Source of the DNA: Damh-18 sp964570795
GTDB taxonomy: Bacteria; Patescibacteriota; Minisyncoccia; Phycocordibacterales; UBA918
Length of the DNA: 64,000 nt
NCBI GenBank assembly: GCA_964570795.1
Contig: CAZMYZ010000001.1
Location: forward strand, 1 to 64,000
Direction of reading: 5' to 3'
The notes beneath the pieces are model-generated. The model was given only the letters and a program-made list of their open reading frames with translations, ran no database searches and was not told the DNA's origin. Positions 23,514 to 32,860 of this stretch are shown here, piece after piece (positions within the stretch are counted from its first letter, which is position 1; every line of letters starts with the position of its first letter). A program made the position numbers and the translations under genes.

Positions 23514-25748
23514 ATGAAAGGAAATATATATCAGGTTGGGGGAATGCATTGTGCGAGTTGTGCAACCATCATAGGGAAACGACTTAAAAAACTTCCAGGT
23601 GTTCGCGAGGTGCAGGTAAATTATGCGACAGAAAAAGCGGTTATTGATTTTGATGCAGAAAAAGTGAACGAGGAGCGCATGAATGCTGAGATTGAAAAAC
23701 TTGGGTACTCGATTATGGCTCCAAAGACTGAAGTGGCTTCACACGTTCATGCCAAAGAAGATGATATGCACGAATCGCATGTAAAAACAGAGTTTGTGCT
23801 CCCGCTCGCACTCTTTATATTTTTCGTCATGATGTGGGATATTGGTGCAAGGTCGTTTGTATTTATTCCAAACCTCCCCATTCCTATGGGGCTCATGAAC
23901 GTCATCATGATGATTCTTGCAACTATTGTCATGTTTTGGATTGGGAGACCGTTTATACTTGGGGTGACTCGTTTTATACGCTATCGCGTGGCAAACATGG
24001 ACACCCTTATTGGTATTGGCACACTGAGTGCGTATCTCTATAGTACTGTTATTACGCTTATTCCGCAGGTGCGCACACTCATTCAGGTTCCCGAGTATAC
24101 CTATTTTGATGTGGTGATTGTGGTCATAGGGTTCGTAACCTTTGGAAAATATCTTGAAATACGCTCAAAGCAAAAAACAGGTGAAGCCATTTCAAAACTT
24201 CTTGCCCTTCAAGCAAAGACGGCGCTCGTGCTTCGTGGTGGCAACGAAATTGAGATCCCACTCAGTGAAGTGATTGTTGGAGACGTGATTATTGTGAAGC
24301 CAGGAGGAAAAATTCCTGTGGACGGCAAAATTATTCAGGGAAGTACATCGATTGATGAATCGATGATTTCTGGGGAGTCTATTCCTGTTGATAAACGTGT
24401 GGGAGACATGGTGATTGGTGCAACAGTAAATAAACAGGGAAGTATCCAATATGAGGCAATGAAAGTTGGCGGAGATACACTTCTTTCGCACATCATTCGC
24501 ATGGTGGAGGAGGCACAGGGTTCAAAAGCACCGATTCAAGCACTTGCTGACCGTATCTCAAGCGTTTTTGTACCGGTGGTACTCGTGATTGCACTCAGCA
24601 CACTCGTGCTCTGGCTCACCGTAGGTGTGTCTCTACTGGGGTCATCACTCGCCATTTCGTACGGGATACTTTCGTTTATGGGGATACTTGTGATTGCGTG
24701 TCCATGCGCACTTGGACTTGCCACACCGACAGCAATTATTGTTGGTGTAGGGAAAGGTGCGGAGCATGGCATTCTCATTAAAGATGCAGAGAGTCTTGAA
24801 ATGCTTGCGAAGGTAGATACGATTGTGATGGATAAGACAGGAACAATCACTAAAGGCACGCCAGAAGTTACTGATGTCGTGGTGCTCGATAGAATACATA
24901 CAGAAGCGGAGATACTGTATTTTGCGGGTTGTGTTGAAAAACTTTCAGAGCACCCACTCGCAGAAGCAATTGTGGCGCGCGCAGTACAAACAGGAAAAAC
25001 ACTCGCGCGCGCAGAAAAATTTATTGCGCATGAAGGTGTTGGTGTTGAGGCATATGTGGATTCGGTACATGTACTCGTCACAAAGCCAGATCGTGAAGAA
25101 AAAGATGACAAGCGAACTATACTCGAAGAAGCAGGGAAAACCGTTGTTGTTGTGTATCTTGATGGGAAGAAGGAGGGGTACATTGCACTCGCTGATACGC
25201 TCAAAAACGAAGCAAAAGAGGCAGTGCAGAAACTTCACTCACTTGGGGTTACTGTTATCATGCTCACTGGTGACAATGAACGCGTAGCAAACTTTATTGG
25301 AAGAGAAGCAGGTATTGATACCGTAATTGCTGAAGTGTTGCCGCATGAGAAGGCGCGTACGATAGAGTCGCTACAGAAGGAGGGACATGTGGTCGCGATG
25401 GTGGGGGATGGTATCAACGACGCACCAGCACTCACACAAGCAAATGTTGGTATTGCAATGGCAACAGGCACTGATATCGCTATTGAATCGGCTGGAGTCA
25501 CCCTTCTTAAGGGGGATATTACAAAAGTTGCAAAAGCGATATTGCTCGGCAAAAAGACTGTGCGCACCGTGAAGCAAAACCTCTTTTGGGCCTTTATCTA
25601 TAACATTGTAGGTATCCCTGTTGCGGCAGGAGCACTTTTCCCACTTTGGGGAATTGTATTGAATCCTGTATTTGCAGGAATGGCGATGGCGGGAAGCAGT
25701 GTATCAGTAGTGCTCAATGCACTCAGATTAAAAGCAACAAAATTGTAA
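23514..25748 (+). CDS. copA: Copper-exporting P1B-type ATPase
   Basis: Pumps Cu(I) across the cytoplasmic membrane using ATP. The 744 residues show an N-terminal heavy-metal domain (GMHCASC, Cys13 and Cys16), a His/Met-bearing linker, paired TM helices, the actuator TGES-type loop (ISGESIPVDK), the metal-binding CPC motif in ACPCALGLATP (Cys396, Cys398), phosphorylation site Asp440 in DKTGTI, the HP motif (SEHPLAEAI) and MVGDGINDAPAL hinge. Length is normal for CopA. It follows DUF305 in the csoR operon and is followed after 4 nt by an HMA/SafE protein. Confidence 0.96.
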   Translation: MKGNIYQVGGMHCASCATIIGKRLKKLPGVREVQVNYATEKAVIDFDAEKVNEERMNAEIEKLGYSIMAPKTEVASHVHAKEDDMHESHVKTEFVLPLALFIFFVMMWDIGARSFVFIPNLPIPMGLMNVIMMILATIVMFWIGRPFILGVTRFIRYRVANMDTLIGIGTLSAYLYSTVITLIPQVRTLIQVPEYTYFDVVIVVIGFVTFGKYLEIRSKQKTGEAISKLLALQAKTALVLRGGNEIEIPLSEVIVGDVIIVKPGGKIPVDGKIIQGSTSIDESMISGESIPVDKRVGDMVIGATVNKQGSIQYEAMKVGGDTLLSHIIRMVEEAQGSKAPIQALADRISSVFVPVVLVIALSTLVLWLTVGVSLLGSSLAISYGILSFMGILVIACPCALGLATPTAIIVGVGKGAEHGILIKDAESLEMLAKVDTIVMDKTGTITKGTPEVTDVVVLDRIHTEAEILYFAGCVEKLSEHPLAEAIVARAVQTGKTLARAEKFIAHEGVGVEAYVDSVHVLVTKPDREEKDDKRTILEEAGKTVVVVYLDGKKEGYIALADTLKNEAKEAVQKLHSLGVTVIMLTGDNERVANFIGREAGIDTVIAEVLPHEKARTIESLQKEGHVVAMVGDGINDAPALTQANVGIAMATGTDIAIESAGVTLLKGDITKVAKAILLGKKTVRTVKQNLFWAFIYNIVGIPVAAGALFPLWGIVLNPVFAGMAMAGSSVSVVLNALRLKATKL

Positions 25749-25752
25749 TTGT

Positions 25753-26778
25753 ATGAATACACAAAGATACACATTTCATGTTGACGGCATGCACTGTACA
25801 GCGTGTACATTGCTCATCGAAGACGCGCTCAGCGAACTTTCAGAGGTTACTGCGGTTGAAGTGAGTCTGAGCAATAATACGGTGTCAGTCACTGGTGAAT
25901 TCAATGGAATGATAGGAACTGAAATTGCAGAGATGCTCACTGCGCCAATTGCGTCACACGGCTACACCGTCTCCGTCGAAAAAAATGCAGCACAAAAAAG
26001 GTGGGCTGATTTTACGCATGCAATACCGATTGCTCTTGGGTTTATACTTCTGTTCGTCTTCCTTCAAAAAGCGGGGATTGTACACCTGGTTGGCACAGGA
26101 AAAGTTACGTACGGAACGGCGTTTGTGGTGGGGATTGTCGCATCACTTTCAACCTGTATGGCAGTGGTAGGGGGTCTTCTTCTCTCTATGTCTGCAACAT
26201 TTGCGAAGGAAAAAAGTGCTCTATTACCGCAGACTCTATTCCATGTGGGGCGCATTGTTTCTTTCTTTGTACTTGGGGGAGTGATTGGCACGATTGGTAC
26301 CGCATTTACCCTGAGTACGGTGGCTACCTTTACGCTTGGTATGGTGATTGGACTTGTGATGCTTATGCTCGGGGTTAATCTCCTCGATGTGTTTCATGGT
26401 GCGAAAAAATTCCAGATTGGTATGCCTAAGTTTTTTGGAAAACATGCGCTCGGCATTTCTAAGTTCAATCACACACTTACACCACTCCTTGTGGGTATAG
26501 CGACATTCTTTCTTCCGTGTGGCTTTACACAGTCAATGCAACTCTACACACTTTCCACGGGAGGTTTTATGGCGGGTGGACTCACCATGCTTGCATTCGC
26601 CCTCGGGACATTTCCTGTTCTTGCACTTATCAGTGTGAGTTCATTCAGTATTCAGAAAAGTCGCTATGCAGGTGTTTTCTTCAAGACAGCGGGACTTATC
26701 GTGATTATGTTTGCGCTTATGAATATTATTAATAGTCTTGTGGTGATTGGGTTACTATCACCTATATTTAATTTCTAA
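25753..26778 (+). CDS. Heavy-metal-domain plus SafE/TauE-type membrane protein
   Basis: A 341-residue fusion. Residues 1-70 are an HMA domain with CxxC (GMHCTACTL, Cys15 and Cys18). Residues about 90-340 are a six-to-seven-TM domain with SLSTCMAVVGG and FFLPCGFTQSMQLYTLSTG, a cytochrome c biogenesis/sulfite exporter-like (SafE) fold with conserved cysteines and a proline-cysteine pair. Such proteins accompany copper pumps and cupredoxins; a role in copper transfer across the membrane is inferred. A paralogue of the membrane domain without HMA is encoded at 35067-35843. Confidence 0.82.
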   Translation: MNTQRYTFHVDGMHCTACTLLIEDALSELSEVTAVEVSLSNNTVSVTGEFNGMIGTEIAEMLTAPIASHGYTVSVEKNAAQKRWADFTHAIPIALGFILLFVFLQKAGIVHLVGTGKVTYGTAFVVGIVASLSTCMAVVGGLLLSMSATFAKEKSALLPQTLFHVGRIVSFFVLGGVIGTIGTAFTLSTVATFTLGMVIGLVMLMLGVNLLDVFHGAKKFQIGMPKFFGKHALGISKFNHTLTPLLVGIATFFLPCGFTQSMQLYTLSTGGFMAGGLTMLAFALGTFPVLALISVSSFSIQKSRYAGVFFKTAGLIVIMFALMNIINSLVVIGLLSPIFNF

Positions 26779-26780
26779 GC

Positions 26781-27182
26781 ATGAAAGCACCCATAATTGC
26801 ACTTATTTTGAGTGTGGGCGTTCTTGGAGCGGCGATTATCCTTTCGCAAGGGGAAGAACGTACGCCACAAAATCAGGCTACAGCACCACAAGAAAATAAT
26901 GTCTCCATCGTTGATGGAAAACAAATTGTGGTGATCGATGTGCGGGGAGGATATCAGCCGCAGAAGAGTATTGCGAAAGCGGGGATACCCACAGTTATTC
27001 GATTCAATACCGCAAATACGTTTGACTGCTCATCATCAATCCGCATTCCAAGCATGAAAATTACTAAAGTTCTTCCATCGAGCGGATCAACGGATATTGA
27101 TATTGGTATTAATCAAAAAGGCCCCCTCGCAGGGAGTTGTGGTATGGGGATGTATCGGTTCTCTATTGAGTTTGTAGAGTAG
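26781..27182 (+). CDS. Membrane-anchored cupredoxin-like protein
   Basis: A 133-residue extracytoplasmic protein: TM/signal anchor (residues 4-22), short linker, then a plastocyanin-like beta domain with conserved VVIDVRGGYQP, FDCSSSIRIP and the C-terminal GSCGMGMYRF loop. The cysteines and methionines in these two loops are candidate copper ligands. It ends the csoR-copA operon, 2 nt after the SafE-like gene, and is followed by the palindromic terminator at 27197-27233. A close paralogue lies at 35843-36256 next to the second SafE gene. Confidence 0.82.
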   Translation: MKAPIIALILSVGVLGAAIILSQGEERTPQNQATAPQENNVSIVDGKQIVVIDVRGGYQPQKSIAKAGIPTVIRFNTANTFDCSSSIRIPSMKITKVLPSSGSTDIDIGINQKGPLAGSCGMGMYRFSIEFVE

Positions 27183-27196
27183 GGGAAATGGAATAG

Positions 27197-27233
27197 GACA
27201 AACCCCCGCGGCCGTAGGCCGCGGGGGTTTGTC
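27197..27233. terminator. Dispersed GC palindrome terminator, copy B
   Basis: GACAAACCCCCGCGGCC and its exact complement around GTA, between convergent stops at 27182 (+) and 27236 (-). Same core as the palindrome at 22567-22607. Confidence 0.85.
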
Positions 27234-27235
27234 TT

Positions 27236-27496
27236 TTAGTCTTTTGCAAGAAGTTTGATGGCTTCGCTTATCTGCTTGTTGCGCTTGTTTTGGGGAAGGG
27301 CTTCGCAGGTGTGGATGTGGTGGATGATGTACTCCTCACTCACGCCCTTGAGGGCGCTGCGCGCTGCCTTCACTTGGGTGATGAACTTCATGCAATCCTG
27401 CGGTTCATCCTTTTCGAGGAACGCACGGAGTGCACGTATCTGTCCCTCAGCACGGCTGAGGCGGTCGAGTAATTTTTTTTGCAATAGAGTATCCAT
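27236..27496 (-). CDS. csoR: Second CsoR-family metal-sensing repressor
   Basis: An 86-residue CsoR/RcnR-family repressor with RLSRAEGQIRALRAFL and ligands Cys35, His60 and Cys64 in the same C-x24-H-x3-C spacing as the first CsoR. It is divergent from the RND efflux genes; a perfect CsoR palindrome (27531-27550) lies in the 62-nt gap and overlaps the RND promoter and the -35 region of this gene's own promoter (-10 TATACT at 27507-27512, minus). It therefore probably represses both itself and the pump. The ATG at 27496 is chosen because upstream codons lie in the promoter. Confidence 0.9.
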   Translation of the reverse strand: MDTLLQKKLLDRLSRAEGQIRALRAFLEKDEPQDCMKFITQVKAARSALKGVSEEYIIHHIHTCEALPQNKRNKQISEAIKLLAKD

Positions 27497-27530
27497 AGAT
27501 AGTTCGAGTATAGCATAGGGGGTTGCATCT

Positions 27531-27551
27531 GTATACCCCCTAGGGTATACT
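27531..27551. promoter_or_regulatory. CsoR operator over the RND adaptor promoter
   Basis: GTATACCC (27531-27538) and GGGTATAC (27543-27550) are a perfect palindrome with a CCTA centre. The plus-strand -10 TATACT (27546-27551) overlaps the right arm and lies 7 nt before the ATG at 27559. Confidence 0.8.
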
Positions 27552-27558
27552 CGTGCGC

Positions 27559-29163
27559 ATGTATACACAACCACACACCCACGGGGGGAAGCGCGTTATT
27601 GCGCTTGTTCTACTCGTTGCACTTATTGGTGCATATTTCTTTATGCGTTTTGACGCAGAAGCACCACAGGAGATTACCAAGGAAACTAAAAAGGAAATCA
27701 TCACCCCTGAGACTTCATCAGAATTTGGTATTGCGGTGTCGGGTGTGGTGGAGGCGCGCTCCGCTATCACGGTGCGCGCACAGAGTGCGGGGGTGGTGAC
27801 GCATATTGATGCGCGTGAGGGATCGGTAGTCGCACGCGGTGCGCAACTCCTTACATCCGACGTGCCGCTCCTTGCGAGTCGTGCTTTGCTCCAGGAGGCG
27901 CAAAATGGTCTTGCACTGCTTGGGCAAGATGCGCAGCGTATCGCGCAGGAAGGTGCCGCTACGCACGCACGCATTTCGAGTGATGCTGCTTCGACGAGTG
28001 TCGGGCTCGTCGCAGAAAGTGTCCGTACCAGTAGCGAGAGTGGGGATTCACTCCTTGCCACACAACTCTATGGCTCACTGACGGGGCTCGTAGCAACCCT
28101 TGATTTTATTGATGCCAATGAATCCTATTTCCCCGGTACGAGCCTTAAGGAGTTTCGCAGGACTATCGATGCACTCTACGGCTCCTCCCAGTCATATCTA
28201 AGTGGCGGTGTGCAGTACGCATTTCATTCACATACAGATATTCTTGCGTATCTCGAAAAAACCACCAAAGGTACTTCATATCCTGAGGGTACGACACTTG
28301 TGACTATCGCAGAACTACTCGATAGGGAACTCGATGCCACACGTACCGTACTTATAGAGGGTGAGCGTGATTTTCTTGATACAAAAAAAGTGAGTCGTAC
28401 AAGTGCACTCTATAGTGAGTATCTTGCACAACGTGCCTCAATAGTGGAAGCACAGGCAACACTTCGTGGACAACTCGCGGCGGCACGTGGTGCACACGTG
28501 GGTGGAAATCTTCAGTCGCTTGACGCGACTACGAACGCACTCCTGGGTGTGTCGGGATACGCTACGGCGGCGCAAATGGCGGATGTGGCGCGCGCTGCGT
28601 CCCTTCAGACAAGTGTTGTGGGGAGCGCTGCGCTTGGTGTGTTTGGCGCAGAAGGTGCACTCGGTGCACCGCGCGCACCATTCTCGGGTACGGTAGGAAA
28701 GGTGTTTGTCGATGAGGGTGCGTACGTATTGCCGGGAGAGCCACTCATGACACTTGTGGGTGATGGTGCTCGGGAACTTACTGTGCAGGTGGCTAGCGAC
28801 ATGCTTCCGTACCTTGCTGTGGGGAACGCCTTTCGTGTAGGAGAGAAGACGGTGGGGTACGTAGACCGCTTCACTCCGATGGTTGTTGATGGAACAGTAA
28901 CGGTAGTTATCGGACTTACCGAAGGTGCGTATACTCCTGGTACGACACTTCGTGGGGAGATTGTAACAACAACCGGAGAGAGTGGCGCACTTGCACTACC
29001 TCGTACATATGTACATTTTGACAATGTAGGCGCGTTTGTACGTACTGAGTCAGATGTGCTTGTGCGCGTTTCGGTTCTCTATGATACGGGCAAAATGCTT
29101 GTGGTACGTCCAGAGAAAACAATTACTGAAGGAATTACTAAGGCAGTAGGTATTACCTTATAA
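27559..29163 (+). CDS. RND efflux periplasmic adaptor (HlyD/MFP family)
   Basis: A 534-residue membrane-fusion protein linking an RND pump to the outside. Residues about 12-28 anchor it in the membrane; the biotinyl-lipoyl halves are VSGVVEARSAITVRAQSAGVV (about 60-85) and APFSGTVGKVFVDEGAYV (about 370-390), separated by a long helical hairpin unusual in length; beta-barrel domains follow. The ATG at 27559 is used rather than the in-frame GTG at 27553, since the -10 hexamer ends at 27551. It is 5 nt upstream of the pump gene, so the two are coexpressed under CsoR control. Confidence 0.85.
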   Translation: MYTQPHTHGGKRVIALVLLVALIGAYFFMRFDAEAPQEITKETKKEIITPETSSEFGIAVSGVVEARSAITVRAQSAGVVTHIDAREGSVVARGAQLLTSDVPLLASRALLQEAQNGLALLGQDAQRIAQEGAATHARISSDAASTSVGLVAESVRTSSESGDSLLATQLYGSLTGLVATLDFIDANESYFPGTSLKEFRRTIDALYGSSQSYLSGGVQYAFHSHTDILAYLEKTTKGTSYPEGTTLVTIAELLDRELDATRTVLIEGERDFLDTKKVSRTSALYSEYLAQRASIVEAQATLRGQLAAARGAHVGGNLQSLDATTNALLGVSGYATAAQMADVARAASLQTSVVGSAALGVFGAEGALGAPRAPFSGTVGKVFVDEGAYVLPGEPLMTLVGDGARELTVQVASDMLPYLAVGNAFRVGEKTVGYVDRFTPMVVDGTVTVVIGLTEGAYTPGTTLRGEIVTTTGESGALALPRTYVHFDNVGAFVRTESDVLVRVSVLYDTGKMLVVRPEKTITEGITKAVGITL

Positions 29164-29168
29164 CTACT

Positions 29169-32100
29169 ATGGAACACTCCTCATTCAATATTGTTGGTAA
29201 GACTGCACACTTTTTTGCCTCCAACAAACCACTTTCACTACTCGTACTTTTTGGAGTGCTCGGATTTGGTCTCCTTGCATTTATATTTACCCCAAAGCAA
29301 TACAATCCCGAGATTGTACGTCCAGCATTTGCGATTACGCTTTCATACACCGGCGCTACCACAGAGGAGGCGATAGACCGTGTCGTCTACGAACTCGTTG
29401 AAAAGGTATCGGGGGTCCCCGGTGTTGATGAAGTGATGACTGAAGTGCACGACGGTGCATACATAGGTACTACGGTTATTTTTGATGTGGGATACGATAA
29501 GACAAAAGCAAAGGTAGATCTCATCAATCAACTCAGTCAGCATAGTTATCTTGCGCAAGGGTTCATTACGCAGCCACAGGTTATGGAGATTAATCCCGAG
29601 ACGATACCGGTGCTTCAGATTGTATTCAGCTCACCGACACTTGCTATCGATGAAGTGCGCGATAGGGTGGTGCGTCTCGGAAAAGAACTGACTCGTGTGG
29701 ATGCGGTAAGTGATGCATCGATAACGGGAGGGTACACACCGTCACTTATTGTGGAGGTAGATCCGCTACGCCTTAAGGCGTCAGGTGTGAGCGCAGGAGA
29801 ACTTTCACAAGCACTTACCCAGGGTGGTGCGCGTATGGTGCTTCCTGGCTTTACCGACACCGAGCGCGCCATACCGGTAGTGTTTGATGGTCGTATCGCA
29901 ACACCTGAGGATGTAGGACTTCTTCGTATTCGTGATGGTGTGTTGGTTCGTGATGTGGCGCGCGTATACGAAGGTGCACTCCCCACACGTACCTATACGC
30001 TCTATGATACGAAAGATACTGACCCTACCGAGGTAGTGATGCTTGCAGTCTCGAAGGTGGAAGGCTCGAGCGCTCCCGTGGTAACAAAAGAAGTACGCGA
30101 GACCATTGACACACTTCTCGCTACACCACCGTATGCTGCTATGCACTATACCGTGGTAAGTGATGACGGTGTTACTGCCTCAAATGAGATTCGTGGTCTT
30201 GCAACTAATCTTGTGCAGTCAATCCTTATCGTTGCTGTGGTGCTTTTCCTTTTTCTTTCACTTCGTGCGGCATCCATTGTACTCATTGCTATCCCGACGA
30301 CACTCCTTGTTGTCTTTGGACTCGGACTTCTTTTTGATCAGACTATCAACCGCATTACACTCTTTGCACTCATTCTTTCGCTCGGACTTCTCGTGGATGC
30401 GGCTATCGTGGTCGTAGAAAATATGTACGTGCACCTTCGTCGTGCATCTACTGGGGTGGCTAGTGCAACGAAGGAACTCATTATTGCAGGTTCCGTAAAT
30501 GAGATTGGTGTCGGACTTTTTCTTTCGACGGTTACCTCCGTCGTGGTATTCCTTCCGGTGGCGTACATTACGGGCATGATGGGGCCATACATGGGGCCGA
30601 TTGCATTCTTTGTGCCAGCAGCACTCGTGGTCTCGATGCTTGTTGCTATTGTAATTGTTCCCTTTGTTGCCTCGCACATTCTGCATGCTGAAGAGAAAAA
30701 AACGCGTATTTCTGTATTTGTGGATGGATGTACACAACGTTTTATCGCTGCATATAAAGGCTTCATTTCGCGCATCATTGCGTCGCGGAGTAAACAGCGC
30801 ATCGTACTCCTCTCAGTACTCGGTGCACTCCTTGTGGTATTTATTTTCCCACTTACGGGTATGGAACATTTTCAGATGTTGCCTCGCGCAGACCGCAATC
30901 AATTCTATGTATACCTCGATACACCGGTAGATACCGCCCGTACCGAGACACGCGCGATAGCAGAAAAACTCTCTGCAGTAATCACTGAAGACACTGACGT
31001 CACTACGGTACAGCAGTTTGTGGGTGTACCGCCCATTGTCGATTTTAACGGTATGTTTAAGGGCGCGCAGTACCGCAACGGTGCTCACCAGGCAACCTTC
31101 CGTGTGAATCTCGTGAGTGCGGGGGAGCGTGAACGCAGTTCTACCGAAGTGGTGAGTGCTATTCGTGAGGAAGTCGCACGTATGTATCCTGTGTATGCGC
31201 CGATGATTCGCTATATTGAAGAACCGCCGGGACCTCCCGTGCGCGCGACGTTGGTTGCAAAACTTACGGGTGACACTTCTGCTCGCGAAGCATTTGTGCG
31301 CGCACTCTTTCCACTTATTGGAAAAACAGAGGGTGTTGTAGATCCGTATGTTGCATACGATGCACCGGTAGGAACACTTACCTATACATATAACAGAGAA
31401 TCAGCAAATGCACTTGGTGTGTCTGAAAATGAAGTAATGAACACGCTTGCGCTTTTGGGTGGAGGGAGAGAGGTAGCGGAATATCGAGGAGGTGCACATG
31501 CTGAGTACACACCAATAACCCTCACACTCCCTGCATCTGCAGTTGATGCGCCGCATGACCTCGATACGCTTATGGTACATGACGCACAGGGAGGGCTCGT
31601 ACCCCTTAGTGCCGTACTCACTACCTCATATACGCCACGTGGCCAGACAGCATATCTTGAGCGTGGAGAGGCACTTACGTATATCACCGCCGAGGTGGCA
31701 GAGCGTCCTATTATCTACGTAACGATAGATATCATCACTGCACTTGTTGGTGGCGACTTAGAGGGTTACTCGGTGACCGATTGGAATCTCTTTTCACTCA
31801 CACTCGAGGACGGGGAGGGTAATGTGGTTTCATTGGTGTGGGGTGGGGAGTGGGAGATGACGTTGGAAAACTTCCGTGACCTTGGTATTGCGATGGGTGT
31901 GGCGCTCGTACTCGTGTATGCCACACTTGTGGCACAATACCGCTCATTTAGTAAGCCCGGATATATTATGATTACCGTGCCGCTTGGGCTTATTGGTATT
32001 TTGACTGGGTTCCTGTTCCTCGACAACCTCTTTGGTATCTACCTTACCGCCACCGCGCTCATTGGCTTTATTGCGCTCATTGGTATTGTGGTGAACAACG

Positions 32101-32363
32101 CCATCATTTTCTCTGAGTATGTAGACCAGGAAGTGGCAGAGGGTACACCGTACCAGGAAGCGCTTGTGGAGGCGGGTGCTGCGCGCTTCCGTCCTATCAT
32201 ACTTACGTCACTCACCACCATTCTTGGTAGCCTCACTATTGTGAGTGACCCCGTGTGGTCGGGACTTGCGTGGTCGATTGTCTTTGGACTTTCGGTTTCC
32301 ACCGCACTGACACTTGTGGTATATCCCACACTCCTTGCGTACTTTGGAGGAGGGAAGGAGTAG
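29169..32363 (+). CDS. RND-family efflux pump
   Basis: A 1064-residue resistance-nodulation-division transporter with the expected two-fold repeat: TM1 near residues 18-35, a large extracytoplasmic loop, TM2-6 (residues about 335-540), a second loop and TM8-12. The TM4 motif reads GLLVDAAIVVVEN, with only one of the two usual aspartates, and TM10 reads GIVVNNAIIFSEY, with asparagine where AcrB has lysine, so the proton relay is of the variant type. Substrate cannot be read directly; CsoR operator and neighbours suggest a copper or related metal/toxic compound. No outer-membrane channel gene is nearby, fitting an envelope without a TolC system. Confidence 0.9.
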   Translation: MEHSSFNIVGKTAHFFASNKPLSLLVLFGVLGFGLLAFIFTPKQYNPEIVRPAFAITLSYTGATTEEAIDRVVYELVEKVSGVPGVDEVMTEVHDGAYIGTTVIFDVGYDKTKAKVDLINQLSQHSYLAQGFITQPQVMEINPETIPVLQIVFSSPTLAIDEVRDRVVRLGKELTRVDAVSDASITGGYTPSLIVEVDPLRLKASGVSAGELSQALTQGGARMVLPGFTDTERAIPVVFDGRIATPEDVGLLRIRDGVLVRDVARVYEGALPTRTYTLYDTKDTDPTEVVMLAVSKVEGSSAPVVTKEVRETIDTLLATPPYAAMHYTVVSDDGVTASNEIRGLATNLVQSILIVAVVLFLFLSLRAASIVLIAIPTTLLVVFGLGLLFDQTINRITLFALILSLGLLVDAAIVVVENMYVHLRRASTGVASATKELIIAGSVNEIGVGLFLSTVTSVVVFLPVAYITGMMGPYMGPIAFFVPAALVVSMLVAIVIVPFVASHILHAEEKKTRISVFVDGCTQRFIAAYKGFISRIIASRSKQRIVLLSVLGALLVVFIFPLTGMEHFQMLPRADRNQFYVYLDTPVDTARTETRAIAEKLSAVITEDTDVTTVQQFVGVPPIVDFNGMFKGAQYRNGAHQATFRVNLVSAGERERSSTEVVSAIREEVARMYPVYAPMIRYIEEPPGPPVRATLVAKLTGDTSAREAFVRALFPLIGKTEGVVDPYVAYDAPVGTLTYTYNRESANALGVSENEVMNTLALLGGGREVAEYRGGAHAEYTPITLTLPASAVDAPHDLDTLMVHDAQGGLVPLSAVLTTSYTPRGQTAYLERGEALTYITAEVAERPIIYVTIDIITALVGGDLEGYSVTDWNLFSLTLEDGEGNVVSLVWGGEWEMTLENFRDLGIAMGVALVLVYATLVAQYRSFSKPGYIMITVPLGLIGILTGFLFLDNLFGIYLTATALIGFIALIGIVVNNAIIFSEYVDQEVAEGTPYQEALVEAGAARFRPIILTSLTTILGSLTIVSDPVWSGLAWSIVFGLSVSTALTLVVYPTLLAYFGGGKE

Positions 32364-32439
32364 ATAATACAACATACAAGACTCGTCGTGTCACCACTTT
32401 TGTGGCGCCTTGCACAGCGCACAAAGCGCGAGCGGAGCA

Positions 32440-32480
32440 AGTCCTGAAAAAAGAAATCAAAGATTTCTTTTTTCAGGACT
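32440..32480 (+). terminator. Terminator after RND pump, inside a nested structure
   Basis: AGTCCTGAAAAAAGAAATC and its exact complement around AAA. Further outward, CTTTTG/CAAAAG and GTCAC/GTGAC segments (32390-32512) can pair, giving a multi-layered hairpin like the units at 1-290. Confidence 0.75.
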
Positions 32481-32562
32481 ATGCGTGCGCAGCAAAAGTT
32501 TGTGACGAGAAAGAGTCTGTCGTAAAATTGTCAATATACTTATAAGTAATACTAAAAACACT

Positions 32563-32787
32563 ATGTCATCAGAATCAAACAATACTGCACTTAGGGGTAT
32601 GCGGGCACTCCGCCAAGCATTCTTTGCTGCATCAGTACTTATTATTATAGGGCTTGTAGGTGCGTACTTTGTGCATGCATATTTTCTCGCATTGCCCGCG
32701 CTTGTAGCAGGAGGGCTTATGTTTTCAGCACTCGTCGGCTGGTGCCCGATGATATTCTTTTTAGAAAAAGCACCCTGGAATAAGTGA
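32563..32787 (+). CDS. DUF2892-type small membrane protein
   Basis: A 74-residue protein with two TM helices (residues about 18-37 and 42-60) and the signature GWCPM...PWNK near the C-terminus, matching the DUF2892 family, often found fused to or near rhodanese and metal/thiol handling genes. Molecular role unknown. No Shine-Dalgarno is visible; AATACT lies 9 nt before the ATG. A hairpin terminator follows at 32814-32841. Confidence 0.75.
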   Translation: MSSESNNTALRGMRALRQAFFAASVLIIIGLVGAYFVHAYFLALPALVAGGLMFSALVGWCPMIFFLEKAPWNK

Positions 32788-32813
32788 AATAAAAAAGAAG
32801 ACGATGTGTACTA

Positions 32814-32841
32814 TTAAGAGATACCAATAGGTATCTCTTAA
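32814..32841 (+). terminator. Hairpin terminator
   Basis: TTAAGAGATACC pairs with GGTATCTCTTAA around AATA, followed by TTTTG. Confidence 0.75.
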
Positions 32842-32860
32842 TTTTGTAATTACTTTGACT

